This document shows positions 23,090 to 34,709 of a stretch of 64,000 nucleotides of DNA, in pieces. Position 1 is the stretch's first letter. Each line of letters starts with the position of its first letter. A program made the position numbers and the translations under genes. The notes below the pieces were generated by a model. It saw only the letters and a list, made by a program, of their open reading frames with translations, did no database searches and was not told the DNA's origin. The DNA is taken from the NCBI GenBank assembly GCA_905250075.1, contig CAJNOP010000098.1:190618-254617 (forward strand), written 5' to 3'. The DNA comes from Rotaria sp. Silwood1. Lineage: Eukaryota; Rotifera; Eurotatoria; Philodinida; Philodinidae.

Positions 23090-25620
23090 AATAAATGAAA
23101 ATTCTATCGGGACTGGCGTAAGTCAAACTGATATCACAATCGATTTCGATATCTTCGCGAGCCATAAGACTCATCGCACCCGATCTGAGTCTCAGGAACG
23201 TAACAGAAACAGAAACGAATGAGAACATCACCATTGAAACCTTGGTGATCAGCGGAACTTCAGTTGAAACCAGCATTAGTCTGACGACCACGATTAACAG
23301 TGATATAAATGCCAGGATCGTCTCCAAAACCTTGATATTCATCGCAGCTACTGTTGAAACAGACTTAGCTCAGAAGACTATAATAGTACTTGCGACGAAT
23401 ATCATATAAATTTCTGAAACCCACAGATCGACTAAAAATGCTTACCAAACTGGTATCCGCTGAAGGATCACAATTGATTGTGATAGGAGTATCAGGATCG
23501 CTTTCAACATCTTTGTACATACAGTAACTGTTGCTCGAATCCTCTATGGCTCGCAGACTCACAATTCGACCTCATACCAGAGCCAGGATCGTTTCTAAAA
23601 ACTTGGAAACCTCTGTGAGTGATTAGTGGACCCGCATGCGTCTGAACATTACAATGAACAGTGATACGACTATCATGATCGCTTCTGCAACCTTGAGGCA
23701 AACTATCACAGCTGGATAAATTCCTATGGGTCTCAGGACCAGAACTGAGAGTGATACGGATGTCAAGACCATTTCTCCAACTTTCACTCAGAGAAACTCA
23801 CGGTTAAACCGATATGAGCGTCAGGCCCTAAGTGGAAAGTAATACCAGTACCACCATCGCCTGTGAAAGCTTGAAGGTCACTGTAACCGCTGCCTAAAAT
23901 GGTATGGGTTTGAGGCTTTCACTTGAAAGTGATATAAGTAGGAGCAGCGTTTGTGAAAGCTTGGGGATTAGTATAACTGCTGCTTAAAACAGTATGGGTA
24001 TCATATTCTCAACTGAAACTGATACAAATATCTGCATAGCTTCTGAAAGCTTGAGAATCACTGTACCAACTACTCATAACGTATGAGCCCAAGGACCACA
24101 ATTGGAACCGATACGAGTATCTGGATTGCTTCGGAAAGTTTGGGCTCACAACATTGCGCGGTTAAACGAATATGAGACTCAGTCCCTCGTTGAAAGGTGA
24201 TACGAGTACCAACATTGGTTCTAAGAGCATAGGAATCACTGTAACTGCTGCTTAAAACTGATTAAGTCAGAGGACCACCGTTCGAAATGATACGGGTATG
24301 AGGATTTCTACAGGAAGCTTGAGACCCACTGCCTTTGCTGACTGGACTCGTGTGCGTATGAGGACCACAACTATAAGTGATAGAAGTATTAGGACCATTT
24401 CTAAGCCTTTGGGCTCACGGTGACCTCAGATTAAACTAATATGAGTCTGAGGGCTTCAATTACAATGTATTATAGGGGCAGAATGGCTTCTGAAACTGTT
24501 TATATCAGTGTAGCTGTTAGTTAACTTGGTATAACTTTGAGAAGTACAATTGACACTCATACAAGTGTCAGGATCCCATCTGAAACCTTTTAACTCACTC
24601 TGATGGCTGGTTAAACCGTTTTTGTGTTTCAGGACGACAATAGAAAGTTATATGGCAGGTAGGGTCGTGCCTGAGACCTTGGGAACCACTCTATCAACTG
24701 GTAAATTCCGTATAGGTCTGGGGACCACAAATGAGAGTGACGCAAGTATCAAGATCGTTTCGGGAACCTTAAGGAACATTGTAACTGCTTGGTAAAATAG
24801 TGCGAGTGTAGGGAGTACAATAGAAAGTGATAAGAGCATCAGAATAGTTTCGAAACATCTGAAACTGCTGTCATAGTTCGTGAAGCCGTTTTTCTGCTGA
24901 GGATCACAATTGAAAAGGAAACGGCTATCTGGATCGTATCTACAACTGTGGTTGTCTCTGTCACTGCTGGCTAACGCGTCAAGTGTCTGAAAAGCACGAT
25001 TAAAAGGAATAGGTGTATTAGGATCGCTTCTGAAACCTGGGCAATCACTGTAACTGTTGGATAATTTGGTATGGATCTGAAGACCACAATTCAAAGAGAT
25101 ACTAGTGTCAGTATCGATTAAAAAGCCTTGGAAATCACTATGACCGTTGATTAAACGAGTTCCACTCTTAGGAACAAAACTGGAAGTGATGCTATAGCAG
25201 GATTGCTTCTAAAACGTTGGGGATCACTTTTAATGCTGGGTAAACTAGTCTAGATTTGGGGACCACAGTAGAAAGTTGTAGGAGTGTCAGGATCGCTGCT
25301 GAACTCTCGAGTATCACTGCAACTGCTAGTTAGAAGAGTATGTGCCTGAAGGTCACGATTGAAAGTGTTACGATTATTATGATGGCCTCCGATGCTCTGA
25401 GGACCAATGTTAGTTCGGGATATACCGGTGTGTATGAGGAACATCATCGAAAGCCGTATGGATACCAGGATTGTATTTAAAACATTGGGATTACTATAGG
25501 CGCCTGTGAAACGGGTATCAGTCTGAGCATCGCCATGGACAATTGGACAAGTATCAAGATCACTTCTGAAGCTTTGGAACTCAATGAACTGCTGTCGAAA
25601 CTGGTACTATTGAGAGAAAC
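23090..25620. repeat. Diverged tandem satellite, ~90-bp unit, about 27 copies
   Basis: Recurring blocks in order: GGATCGCTTCTGAAACCTTG, GGATCACTGTAACTGCTG, TTAAA, GTATGGGTCTGAGGACCACA, ATTGAAAGTGATACGAGTATC. Spacing between equivalent words is about 90 bp (for example GGATCAC at 25221 and GTATCAC at 25311). Units differ by roughly a quarter of positions. On the minus strand many units translate to a variant of FRSDPDTPITFNCGPQ, but frameshifts and stops interrupt any long frame, so I call it a satellite, possibly derived from a coding repeat. Confidence 0.8.
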
Positions 25621-27313
25621 ATCGTCTAAAATGTATCGGGACCCAGGACCAATGCAGATTACAGATTGCTTTGCTGAAAGGAGCTTGGCAGTTATTTGAA
25701 TGATGTAGCCGCTCTGTAAAGCAGGAAGGTAGGATGAGTATCAATGAAAGAAGCACTCTGGTCAGGACTTCTCTATTATTCTCATGGATGGGATAGATCA
25801 ACCTCGTCTATCTTGAATTGTGGACGGTCCTATGCTGTGGGATGGAAGAAGTAGAGATACGTATACCGGGGATCGATTCTGAAGCTGGCCGCGAGAGTGG
25901 CATAGATATTAAGACGGAGACAGAAACTATGTTCGGTAGCTAGAAAGGAAGAAGGATAGAATGTAGCAAAGGACGCAAGATCGGGCTGGAAGAAAGACAA
26001 CATCGACGCTGGAGGCTCATTCGCGGCGTCTGTAGCTAAAAAAAAGAAGTGCTCTCGTGCTATGATGCTTTGAAGGCAAACGAGAACTTGAATCAGTATT
26101 TCGATGCATTTGAAATAGCGTCGTGAAGAAGCAAGATTCTTACATACTTGTTATAGGGTATTTGGATATTTCTTGCTTGTGTCGAGCGCATAATATGAAG
26201 TGAGAATATATTTCTACTGAAGCGTCATATTTAGTGATTGATGTGAAGAAAAAAAACAAGTGAAGCTTGTTTTTCTTTCCCACATTGTGACGCACATTAG
26301 ATTGTGCGTATATGGTTATAGTATGCAACGATGTAAAGAGGAATGAAAAATAAAATAACAATAGAGCGTAGGCATTGGTCGGATAAAAAAATAAAGTATC
26401 TCCATATTACATTATCCCCACATAATGCATATATCACGGATGAATAAACAAAAGCACAATATATTTTGCATGGTATATATTGATAAGACACTGCTTTAAT
26501 CTCTCACATTAACAACGTCGATTTATTGGATTGTTATACTCGTCGTGGATACTCAAAATTTCTGATTAATACAAGGAGCAAAGGTATGTCTTTTAAAAGT
26601 GTAGTCTCTTCTGAAGACCTTTCTAATCATGAGTATCGAGCTGATTTTTGTTTCATTAAGTAATACCGCTAGTGTTGTATTAAGTTATCGTTTCATGAAT
26701 TCGTTATTGTTTTATTAGGAGAAAAAAATTATCTAAACTTTTGTTCGAGATATATAGCATGTATTAGCTAGTTGTTGAACATCCTCTTCACAAGGCATCT
26801 GTAGCAAGGATTTTCAATCCGATTTGTAAGGCGCACTCTAGAAATTAACCATTCAGTATTATATTTTTTCACCCTTCGAAAAGATTTTATTTCATGCAAA
26901 CAAAATATGATACCTTTATGAAAAATAAGGCCCTCAGAGTTTCCGTCGAACGATTTCTCTTTGTATCAATATTTCGCGAACAGTGTGTTTTCGATGAAGC
27001 CAGTGTGCAGTGTAAGTAAGAAGAAAACCGATACATACATCAAATTCTACAACCACACGGACACCCTTAGATCAGTATTCATGTTGCAGACCGGTATTCA
27101 TAGATCAGATCGCTGTTTATCGGGCCAGATCAGTATTTTATATATCGGAGCAGTCTTTTTCAAGGCACATCGTTGCTTTCACGGCTAGCAACAGTATTTC
27201 ATAGTTCGGATCACTTTTCTAGGGCCTAGTGGTACTCTCGGGTCAGATAGGAGAGGGCATTGTAAATTCCTACCCACAGAGAATTCCAATATCTACACAT
27301 CAATATAGAATTA
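25621..27313. other. Intergenic DNA, no supported gene
   Basis: Single-copy-looking sequence between the satellite and Helitron 2. At about 27075-27245 a short motif (CAGATCAGTATT / CGGATCACTTTT / GATCGCTGTTTAT) recurs, suggesting a small decayed tandem repeat. Confidence 0.4.
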
Positions 27314-28604
27314 CTAGCGAGAACCCGTGCATTCCGCACGGCTGTTTTCTCCTTTAATGTATGACCTCAGGCATTTCACTTTTCATTCGGTGAAATACAT
27401 ACAGACAATCGATATTATGTGTATAGATAGGTTGCCCTACGACCTCATACTCTCATATCGCACATATTTTTATAGTTCATGCAGCCTTCGGCATTATAGC
27501 CTTATATTCTTTGTAGCCTTATCTCCCTATTGCCATACTCCCTTAAGGGCCTATGCGTATCACACTATAATAGCCCTTGGGGCCAATGGATACCCCCATA
27601 GAATGCCCCTTGAGGACCTATGGGTACCCCCATAGGATAGCCCTTGGGAACCCATAGGTACCCCCATATAATAGGCCTTGAAGACCTATGGGTACCCCCA
27701 TATTATAGCCATTAAGAACCTATGGGTACCTCCATAGAATGGCCCTTGAGGACATATGGGTACCCCCATAGGACAGCCCTGGAGGACCTATGGGTCCCCC
27801 ATAGGATAACCCTTGAGAACCAATGGGTACCCCCATAGGATAGCCCTTGACGACCTATGGATACCCCCATAGGATAGCCCTTGTGAACTTATGGGTCCCC
27901 ATAGCATAGCCCTTGGGGACCCATAGGTTCCCCCATATAATAGGCCTTGCAGACCTATGGGTACCCAGATATTATAGCCATTAACGAGCGATGGGTACCA
28001 CCTAGGATAGCCATTAAGGACCTATGGGTACCCTCATAGGATAGCCCTTGAGGACTTATGGGTCCCCATAGGATAGCCCTTGGGGACCCATAGGTTCTCC
28101 ATAGAATAGGCCTTGGAGACCTATGGGTATCCCGATATTATAGCCATTAACGGCCTATGGGTACCCCCTAGGATAGCCATTAAGGACTTATGGGTACTTC
28201 CATAGGATAGCCCTTGGGGCCCCATACGTCTCCCATATAATAGGCCCTGGAGACCTATGGGTACCCAGATATTATAGCCATTAAGGACCTATGGTTACCC
28301 CCATAGGATGCCCCTTGAGGATCTATGGGTATCCCCATAGGATAGCCCTTGAGGACCTATTGATACCCCCATAGGATAGCCCTTGAGGACCTATGGGTCG
28401 CCCATAGGATAGCGCTTGAGGACCATGGGTACCCCATAGGATAGCCCTTGATGATCTATTGGTACCCCCATAGGATAGCCCTTGTGGACCTATAAGTACC
28501 CCATAAATAGTCCCTGGAGATCTTCCCCTTATAGCCTTATGTGACCTTTAACCTTTGACCTTTGACTGGCATAGACAGACAGACACTGAACATTATAATA
28601 TAGA
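27314..28604 (-). mobile_element. Non-autonomous Helitron, copy 2 (1291 bp)
   Basis: Same family and orientation as copy 1. On the minus strand it begins TCTATATTATAATGTTCAGT at 28604 and ends CTCGCTAG at 27314, with a perfect terminal hairpin CCGTGC-GGAAT-GCACGG. Flanks are A (28605) and T (27313). The terminal ~200 bp at each end align closely with copy 1 (CCTTTAACCTTTGACC near the 5' side; TAGCCTTATATTC near the 3' side). No coding content. Confidence 0.92.
27535..28515. repeat. 34-bp near-palindromic minisatellite inside Helitron 2
   Basis: About 28 units of the same repeat as in copy 1, with a subfamily carrying TATTATAGCCATTAAGGACC or TATAATAGGCCTTG in alternation. Order of variants differs from copy 1, so the arrays have been rearranged independently. 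Confidence 0.9.
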
Positions 28605-28709
28605 TTGCACCAGTTACGAAACGTTGTCCAGACTGTGCCGCTTGATGTTATATTATGTATAGCTCAGACCCACCTTACATATACTCTATTCAAAGTAGAC
28701 GAATTCTGC

Positions 28710-29640
28710 TCGAATGTCAGCCATAATTAAGAAAATAAATTAGCTTTAGAACAAAAAGGAGTAAATTGTATACATTTGAGTTTGGGTTAGATTGGGTCAA
28801 GAGATTCATTTTTATATGAAGAATATACAGAGACGAAGTCCATATCTTTCAGGGTTGGGTTAGATTGCGTCAAGAACTTAATTTTAATTTGGACAGTGTT
28901 TAGAGATGAAATGTATATCTTTGATTTTGTTTGGGTTGGGTCACAGCTTTCATTTTAACATGAAAACTGCATAGATATCAAGCCTATTCCTGTGGGGATT
29001 ACGTTAAGTTGGGTCAGAAAATTAATTTAAATATGAGAAGTATATAAAGATGAAGTGTGTATCTCTGACTTTAGCTTCGTTTAAGTTGAGTTGGATAGGA
29101 TTTGGATCAGGAAATACATTTTAATATGAAATGTATACAGAGACAAAGTTCATATCGTCGGAGATTGGGCTGGCTTTGTTCAGGAGATCAATTTTAACAT
29201 GAAAAGTATATCAAGATGAAGCGTTTATCTATAGATTTAGCTAGGCTTGGATCGAGCTGGGTAGCTTTGGGACCAGAAATACATTTTAATATGAGCATTA
29301 TATAGAGATAAAGTGCATACCTTTAGATTTGGGCTAGGTTAGAACAGAAAATTATTTTTAATGTGAAAGTATGAAGAGATAAAGCCTATATTTTTGAGAG
29401 TTGGGTTAGGCTCGGCCAGAAAATTTATTTTAACATAACAAGTGTATAAAGGTGAAGCCTGTATCTTTGTGTGAGATTTGTGTTGGGTTAAGAAATTCAT
29501 TTAGCTATAAAATGTATGTAGAGATATAGTCCTTATCGTTAGATTTGTGTTGAGTTGGGTCAGGAAAATCATGTGCACATGAAAAGTATATAAAGATAAA
29601 CTCTGCATATTTGGGATGAGATTGCACTTAGTTGGGGGTA
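28710..29640. repeat. Diverged tandem satellite, ~77-bp unit, about 12 copies
   Basis: Recurring order GGGTTGGGTCAG, AAATTCATTTTAATATGA, AGTATATAGAGATGAAGT, ATATCTTTGA. GTTGGGT words at about 28854, 28933 and 29008 give a spacing of 75-79 bp. It starts about 100 bp after the end of Helitron 2. Non-coding. Confidence 0.8.
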
Positions 29641-29829
29641 AAAGAAAGTGAGCTCGAAAGTGCATACACTCTAAACTTCGAGCTCACTTACGCGTCGTTC
29701 ATATTGTACTAATAAACGAGAGACCATAATTTATAATTTATAGTAAACAGTAGATTCCTATTAATTGTATCGTTAGGGTACGAGCGTTATCTAACTGAAA
29801 ATTTCATAATTAAATACCACTCATCCAAA

Positions 29830-31110
29830 TTAATTCTTTGACTAATTGGTACTCAACTAATCAGTACTAACATTGATTGGCATTCACCTAATTAACATTC
29901 AGAAAATTACTGCTAACGTAATAGGTAAAGCCTGTCTTATAGAGGTACTCATAAGTCCTCCACGGTTATCCTATGGAGGTATCTATAGGTTCTCAAGATC
30001 TATTCTATGGGGACATCTATAGATCCTCAAAGCCTAGTCTATGGAGGTATCCAGAGGTCTTCAAGAGCTGTGGTATGATGGTACTCCGATCCTTAAGGCC
30101 TTTCCTATAAGGGTATCCATAGGTCTTCAAGGCCAATCCTATGGATTACCCATAGGCCCTTAAATCCCATGCTATGCGGGTGCCCATATACCTCCGACGG
30201 CTATCGTCTATACAGTACTCATAAGTACTTAAGGGCTAGCATATAAGAATACCCGAAAGTTCTCAAGGGCTACAAAGAGGAGTATCCAGAAGTGCTCAAG
30301 GGCTACCGAGATGAGTACCCATAGGTTCTAAAGGGCTATACTATAGGAATACTCATGATTAGATGTGTGACGGCTTCAATTGGGTTCGATGAGCTGTACT
30401 CGATTAGTCAGGCCTCGACTGATATTAGCTGGAGCTGTCAAACAGCCCTACGACTCACCGCTTGTGATGCGTGCAACTGAAGTTGTCACACACGCAATGT
30501 TCAATTGATCTTTCACTGGAAAATAGCTCAAAGTTTGCCAAAGCTTCGATGCATTATTCCCACGACATCATACTAATTGGGAAGTAAAACGACTCTATGA
30601 TGGTACTCCATTGCATCAAGCTGAGGAAAACTGGTGAAGACACCTTTCACTTAACCTCCTTACCGAGAATTTCGTAGTACTTTCAATATCAGTCAGTGCA
30701 TGGCTTGGCAATGATACTCTAACAACAGTTTTGATGCCTACGCCGAAACGCTCTAGAAAACCAATGACAACTAGTGCTAGATATCTCTTTAACACTTCAA
30801 GGTATCGGATGTCCTCTCTCTGATAATTGTAGAATTGTAACCAGAACTACTACATGACAGTCGTTGACAAGTTAATCCTACCAGACCATGGCAGTCCTTG
30901 AGGACAGCCAATACCCACATAGGATATCCTTGGACGATCTTTGGGCACCTCTATAGGAAAGCCCGTTAAAAGTTAAACCTGCGTAGCCCTAAATAACCAT
31001 TGTAACAAGTGAAGTACTAATTAGCTGAGCACTAATTAATAGAGTAGTATTTAGCTCAGTAGTCAGCAATTGTAGACAAATCAATTGATTAATTGATCAT
31101 TAGCCACTTA
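29830..31110. repeat. Decayed inverted structure with relics of the 34-bp minisatellite
   Basis: Units like CTATGGAGGTATCCATAGG and CTCAAGGGCTA tandemly repeat at 29935-30355, and the same motif recurs in the opposite orientation at 30893-30967. Both sides are bordered by ACTAATTAGTACTCA-type AT-rich words in inverted orientation (about 29850-29880 and 31015-31050). Between them, TGTGTGACGGCTTCAATTG (30364) and CAACTGAAGTTGTCACACA (30474) form an inner inverted repeat. No Helitron termini were found, so this may be an old copy or a source locus of the repeat. Confidence 0.55.
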
Positions 31111-33220
31111 GTTAAAATGCTGGCTACCTATGTTCACCTTTCGACGGATCTCTTTATGGTACATAATAGAACATAGACTTTGAATGACTGCTAAAATGTG
31201 GATGCGTAAGTCAGCTCGGTATTTCGAATTAACATGTGGAGCTCACTTTTTTCACCTGATTTGAGTTAGAAAATCCATAATCTTGATGCTTGCTATCTCA
31301 AAATTCGTTATTGAGCAGTTTCCAGCTTAAAAAATCGATAGCACTTTTAGCTAGTAATTTCACTATCTGCGTGAGTTGTAAAATTTATTGAAATTGGAAC
31401 CGTCATCATTCAATCTTAGTTGAAGGGAAGAAAATTATAGGATTTATGTGCGGGTGCACATGGAAGAGTTGGTATCAGTTTAGCTTCTGTTTTCGTTCAC
31501 CGAATTTTAAATCACGGATGGTTACTAGCAGCTACACTGCGGAAACGAAGGAGTCTGATAAAATGTTCTTCTAGATTTTCCTCCGAAAGTGAGTGAGATA
31601 AAGGTATAGAAGATGTATGAGACATGAGCTATACTAAGTGCGTTGTCTTGTGAACTTTAGAATGTGTCCGTGTTTCAGCAGCCTCTACATCATGTCGAAT
31701 GCTTTGTATGTTGTCGTGTGTTCAACCAATATCTGCTTTATCTTTGACACATTTAATCGGTTCCTAACTGCTTTCTCTCTCCTATATCTCGTTTCCTGCT
31801 ACTTTATTTTAGGCGCAAGTGATATCTGTAGAAGATATAATCTGACCAACCCCAAAAATATAAGCCTCACTTTTAAATAGATACAAAAATTTAGTAAATT
31901 TCCGGACCCGATTCCATTGAATCCAGATCAAAAATATCGACTTAATTTCTATTCACTTGTCATGTAAAAATGAATTTTCGAACTTGATCCTACTCTAAAG
32001 ATATGCATTTCGTTTCTATATGCTATTAGTATTGAAATTTTGGTTTTGTATACTTACTTCTCGAAACAGTGGCTTGAATTCCCTTGAAAATTTACTCCTA
32101 GTCGTTTTATTTGAATTTCTTGGAAATAGAAACTTACTATGTCATGAGTGTAGCCTTTTAACCTGAACTATCCAACGCATATACAGTTTTCGGGTGGCCA
32201 AACTGTAATGGGTCAGCAAAGATAATGCAGCCCACTGAGTCTTTGAAAGAACTCCATTGAGAAATAGTTAAATGCTAAAAGATCGTGAGTTCGCCACTGT
32301 TTACGTCAATATTTTCGAAATTCAACACTCAGATTTTTCTATCTAATTCAACAATTATTGCATGCTTTGAGTTATACATTTTAGGCACCAAGGTCACACC
32401 TATAATTTCAACGTTTCTGACGATAGTAAATCGTCATTATCAAAAGAAATGGCAACGAAAATATTATATGAAAAGAACACGGGCATAATAGAGAAGCTGT
32501 AAGTTTGTTATATTTTCTTTCAGCAACATTACGACTAACATGCTATTGGGCTACTCATCAGAAGAAAAGATTTCCAAGTGTGAATCCTCTTTTCAACCGG
32601 CACTGTACTCATAAAATGGATCATATCCAGTTCTGTAATAATGTAACTTCAATTGAATGTGAAGGCTTGCGAAGTTGAGTTAGGAATGTTACGTTTATCG
32701 CGTCTTGATCTGGCTTCAAGTTTTTCCGATAACAATCAGATGTTGTGTTTTTAGTCTGACTTTTTGCACACGAAGTTATCTCATCGTTGTCATATTTCAC
32801 TGCGAAACTCAGTGCAAATGAATGATTCGTCGAAATATTGGTTTTTCAAAAAGATCAGGTGTTTGCTTTTCTCTAAATAGAAATTCATTAAAACATGAGT
32901 GTGTAGAGATGGAAAGATATGGTTTGAAGCTCACTTTTGAGACATTCTGGTAGTAATGAGACGTATCCAAGAGCGAATTTTTAGATAAAAGACAAATCCT
33001 TCACTTTATCACAGTGCTTTAGAACAGTTCGAGATACGAATAAAATAACGCTTATAGCTCGGCGTCAAAAAGTCTATAGATCCAATTGAAGTTTTGGAAT
33101 TACACTGATCCCTAAAAATCAGAAAATGCCTATGATCACAGTCAAAAAACCATTTTCCACTGGAAGATCATATGTCGTCAGCTCAATGTTAATACTGCTT
33201 TCGCTTTCTATCATACAGAA
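31111..33220. other. Intergenic DNA, possible location of upstream exons
   Basis: No exon is supported. A plus-strand frame at 31638-31880 has many hydrophobic residues and cysteines but no splice logic. If the gene at 33.2 kb has a cytoplasmic N-terminal exon, it should lie here. Confidence 0.35.
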
Positions 33221-34709
33221 ATGAATTATGTACGTTTTCTGTACTTTGATTTTAGAAAAACACATGCTACGTCGATCTTTTGGAGCATTGGAGCTTTCTT
33301 TGGGCTGATTTTGCTTGGGCTTCTCGCCGTGATCCTATTTTTATTGATATTGGTATTTCTTAAATACTACAATGCCAACGGCATGATAGATTACAGCACA
33401 GGTTTGTTAACTCTCTGTGTCAGTTAAACAGTAGATCATATTTTTTGCTGAACGATTATTGCAGAAGGTTCAAAAATATTGTGGAAGGACACAACTAGTG
33501 GAAAATTTTGTTTTTTGCTAACTGAAATTGATAACAAAGAAACCATAATCAGAAAAGTCCACCATAAATCTTCAAAAAAAACCAGTGCATTCAAGACGAT
33601 GTAAAACATAGAGCTTGTTTAAAGGATACTTCGACTGTTTCAAACTCAGTCCTTTATTTTTTTTCGTTCAGAAATAGTAAATTCTCAAGAAAAAAGATTA
33701 TTTCTCATCCTATTCACGAAAATCCTAATCTTATAAGTGATGATCCGAGTAGAAAAATTTCTTACTTACAAAATACAACACCATTCGTTCAGATAGTTGA
33801 CTATCAATCGTGCAAATGAGTTCCTACACGAAGACCTTCACATGATAAAAGCCTTTTGTCATGTAACTTAACTTATCAATCAGACCATTTTAAGATTAAC
33901 CGCTTCTAAGATAATAAGAGTCGGTGAGTTGTCCTTCTTGATTCATGATGTTCGTAAATCAATTTCTTTTATATGTTGATTATCTTCGAGCAGATTTTTC
34001 AGATGATGACTCTTTTCTTTTGCAAAAATGTTCGGAGAAATAATTGTCTATTTTGGTCTTTCATTTCATATTGTAGAATCAGGCGAAATCATGCAAAGCT
34101 TCTACTCAAATTGGATCCCAATCAAAGATCAGAATACAACACTTATCAATACCGATGAGATTGCTCGACAAGTAATCATATTTTACTTAGTTATCATGTA
34201 TGTATAAATTAATGAAATTGAACGAAATTCTAGTTAGAAGCAGCTTATGGCATCAAATCAGACTCGATCCGTATCAGCACTATAATGATCACTAATGATG
34301 AAACACAGGACAATGGTCATCGTCGTCGTCGTCAACTTGACGGGCAACAACATGAAATGTACATTTTCATTTTGCGTGTTTTTTTTCATAGAGTATCTAT
34401 TCTCAATATTTATTCAACTCTGTTTTAGACCTAGATGTGATCAGTTGGGATCTGTTGGCTCAATTATACAGATAACAATGCATATAATCTATCCGGTAAA
34501 GTGTGGCATATCTATGTCTTGCAAAAAAGAAATCAATGATACTATCCAAGCTCATATAGCTGCAAGTATTTCATATATTTCACTTGAAATCAAATTTGCT
34601 GACGGAAGCTTCAATGAAATTACGTTGACCAAATGCAAGAAAACCATTGCTTCGCCATCAGAATCTTTGTTACGGTCACGACGCGCACTTCAACGCATGA
34701 AAAGACAAA
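33221..34709 (+). CDS. Modular membrane protein A: TM segment and SEA-like region (four exons)
   Basis: Exons 33256-33401 (or from ATG 33221 if unspliced there), 34077-34171, 34234-34358 and 34429-34709. Junction phases match (2/1, 1/0, 0/2, 2/1), with GT/AG borders. The first exon encodes one strong membrane segment (FWSIGAFFGLILLGLLAVIL, then FLLILVFLKYY). Next come SGEIMQSFYSNWIPI, then NTDEIARQLEAAYGIKSDSI with RISTI, an alpha/beta pattern reminiscent of SEA domains, a basic NGHRRRRQL site like a furin cleavage motif, then PRCDQL, IIYPVKCGISMSCKKEI and LTKC with four cysteines, ending in a second dibasic cluster (SRRALQRMKRQ). A type II topology with an extracellular C-terminus is inferred. 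The last three exons have clear paralogues on the minus strand at 59054-59677, which strongly supports the model. Function unknown; the intron after the TM exon (about 675 bp) might hide another exon. Confidence 0.8.

Noticed and set aside
24648-25094. A 148-codon minus-strand protein
   Set aside because: Lies in the 90-bp satellite and crosses between two frames' repeat motifs; neighbouring units contain stops and frameshifts.
21016-28515. CRISPR-like array
   Set aside because: Repeats are contiguous with no unique spacers, and the arrays lie within eukaryotic Helitrons.
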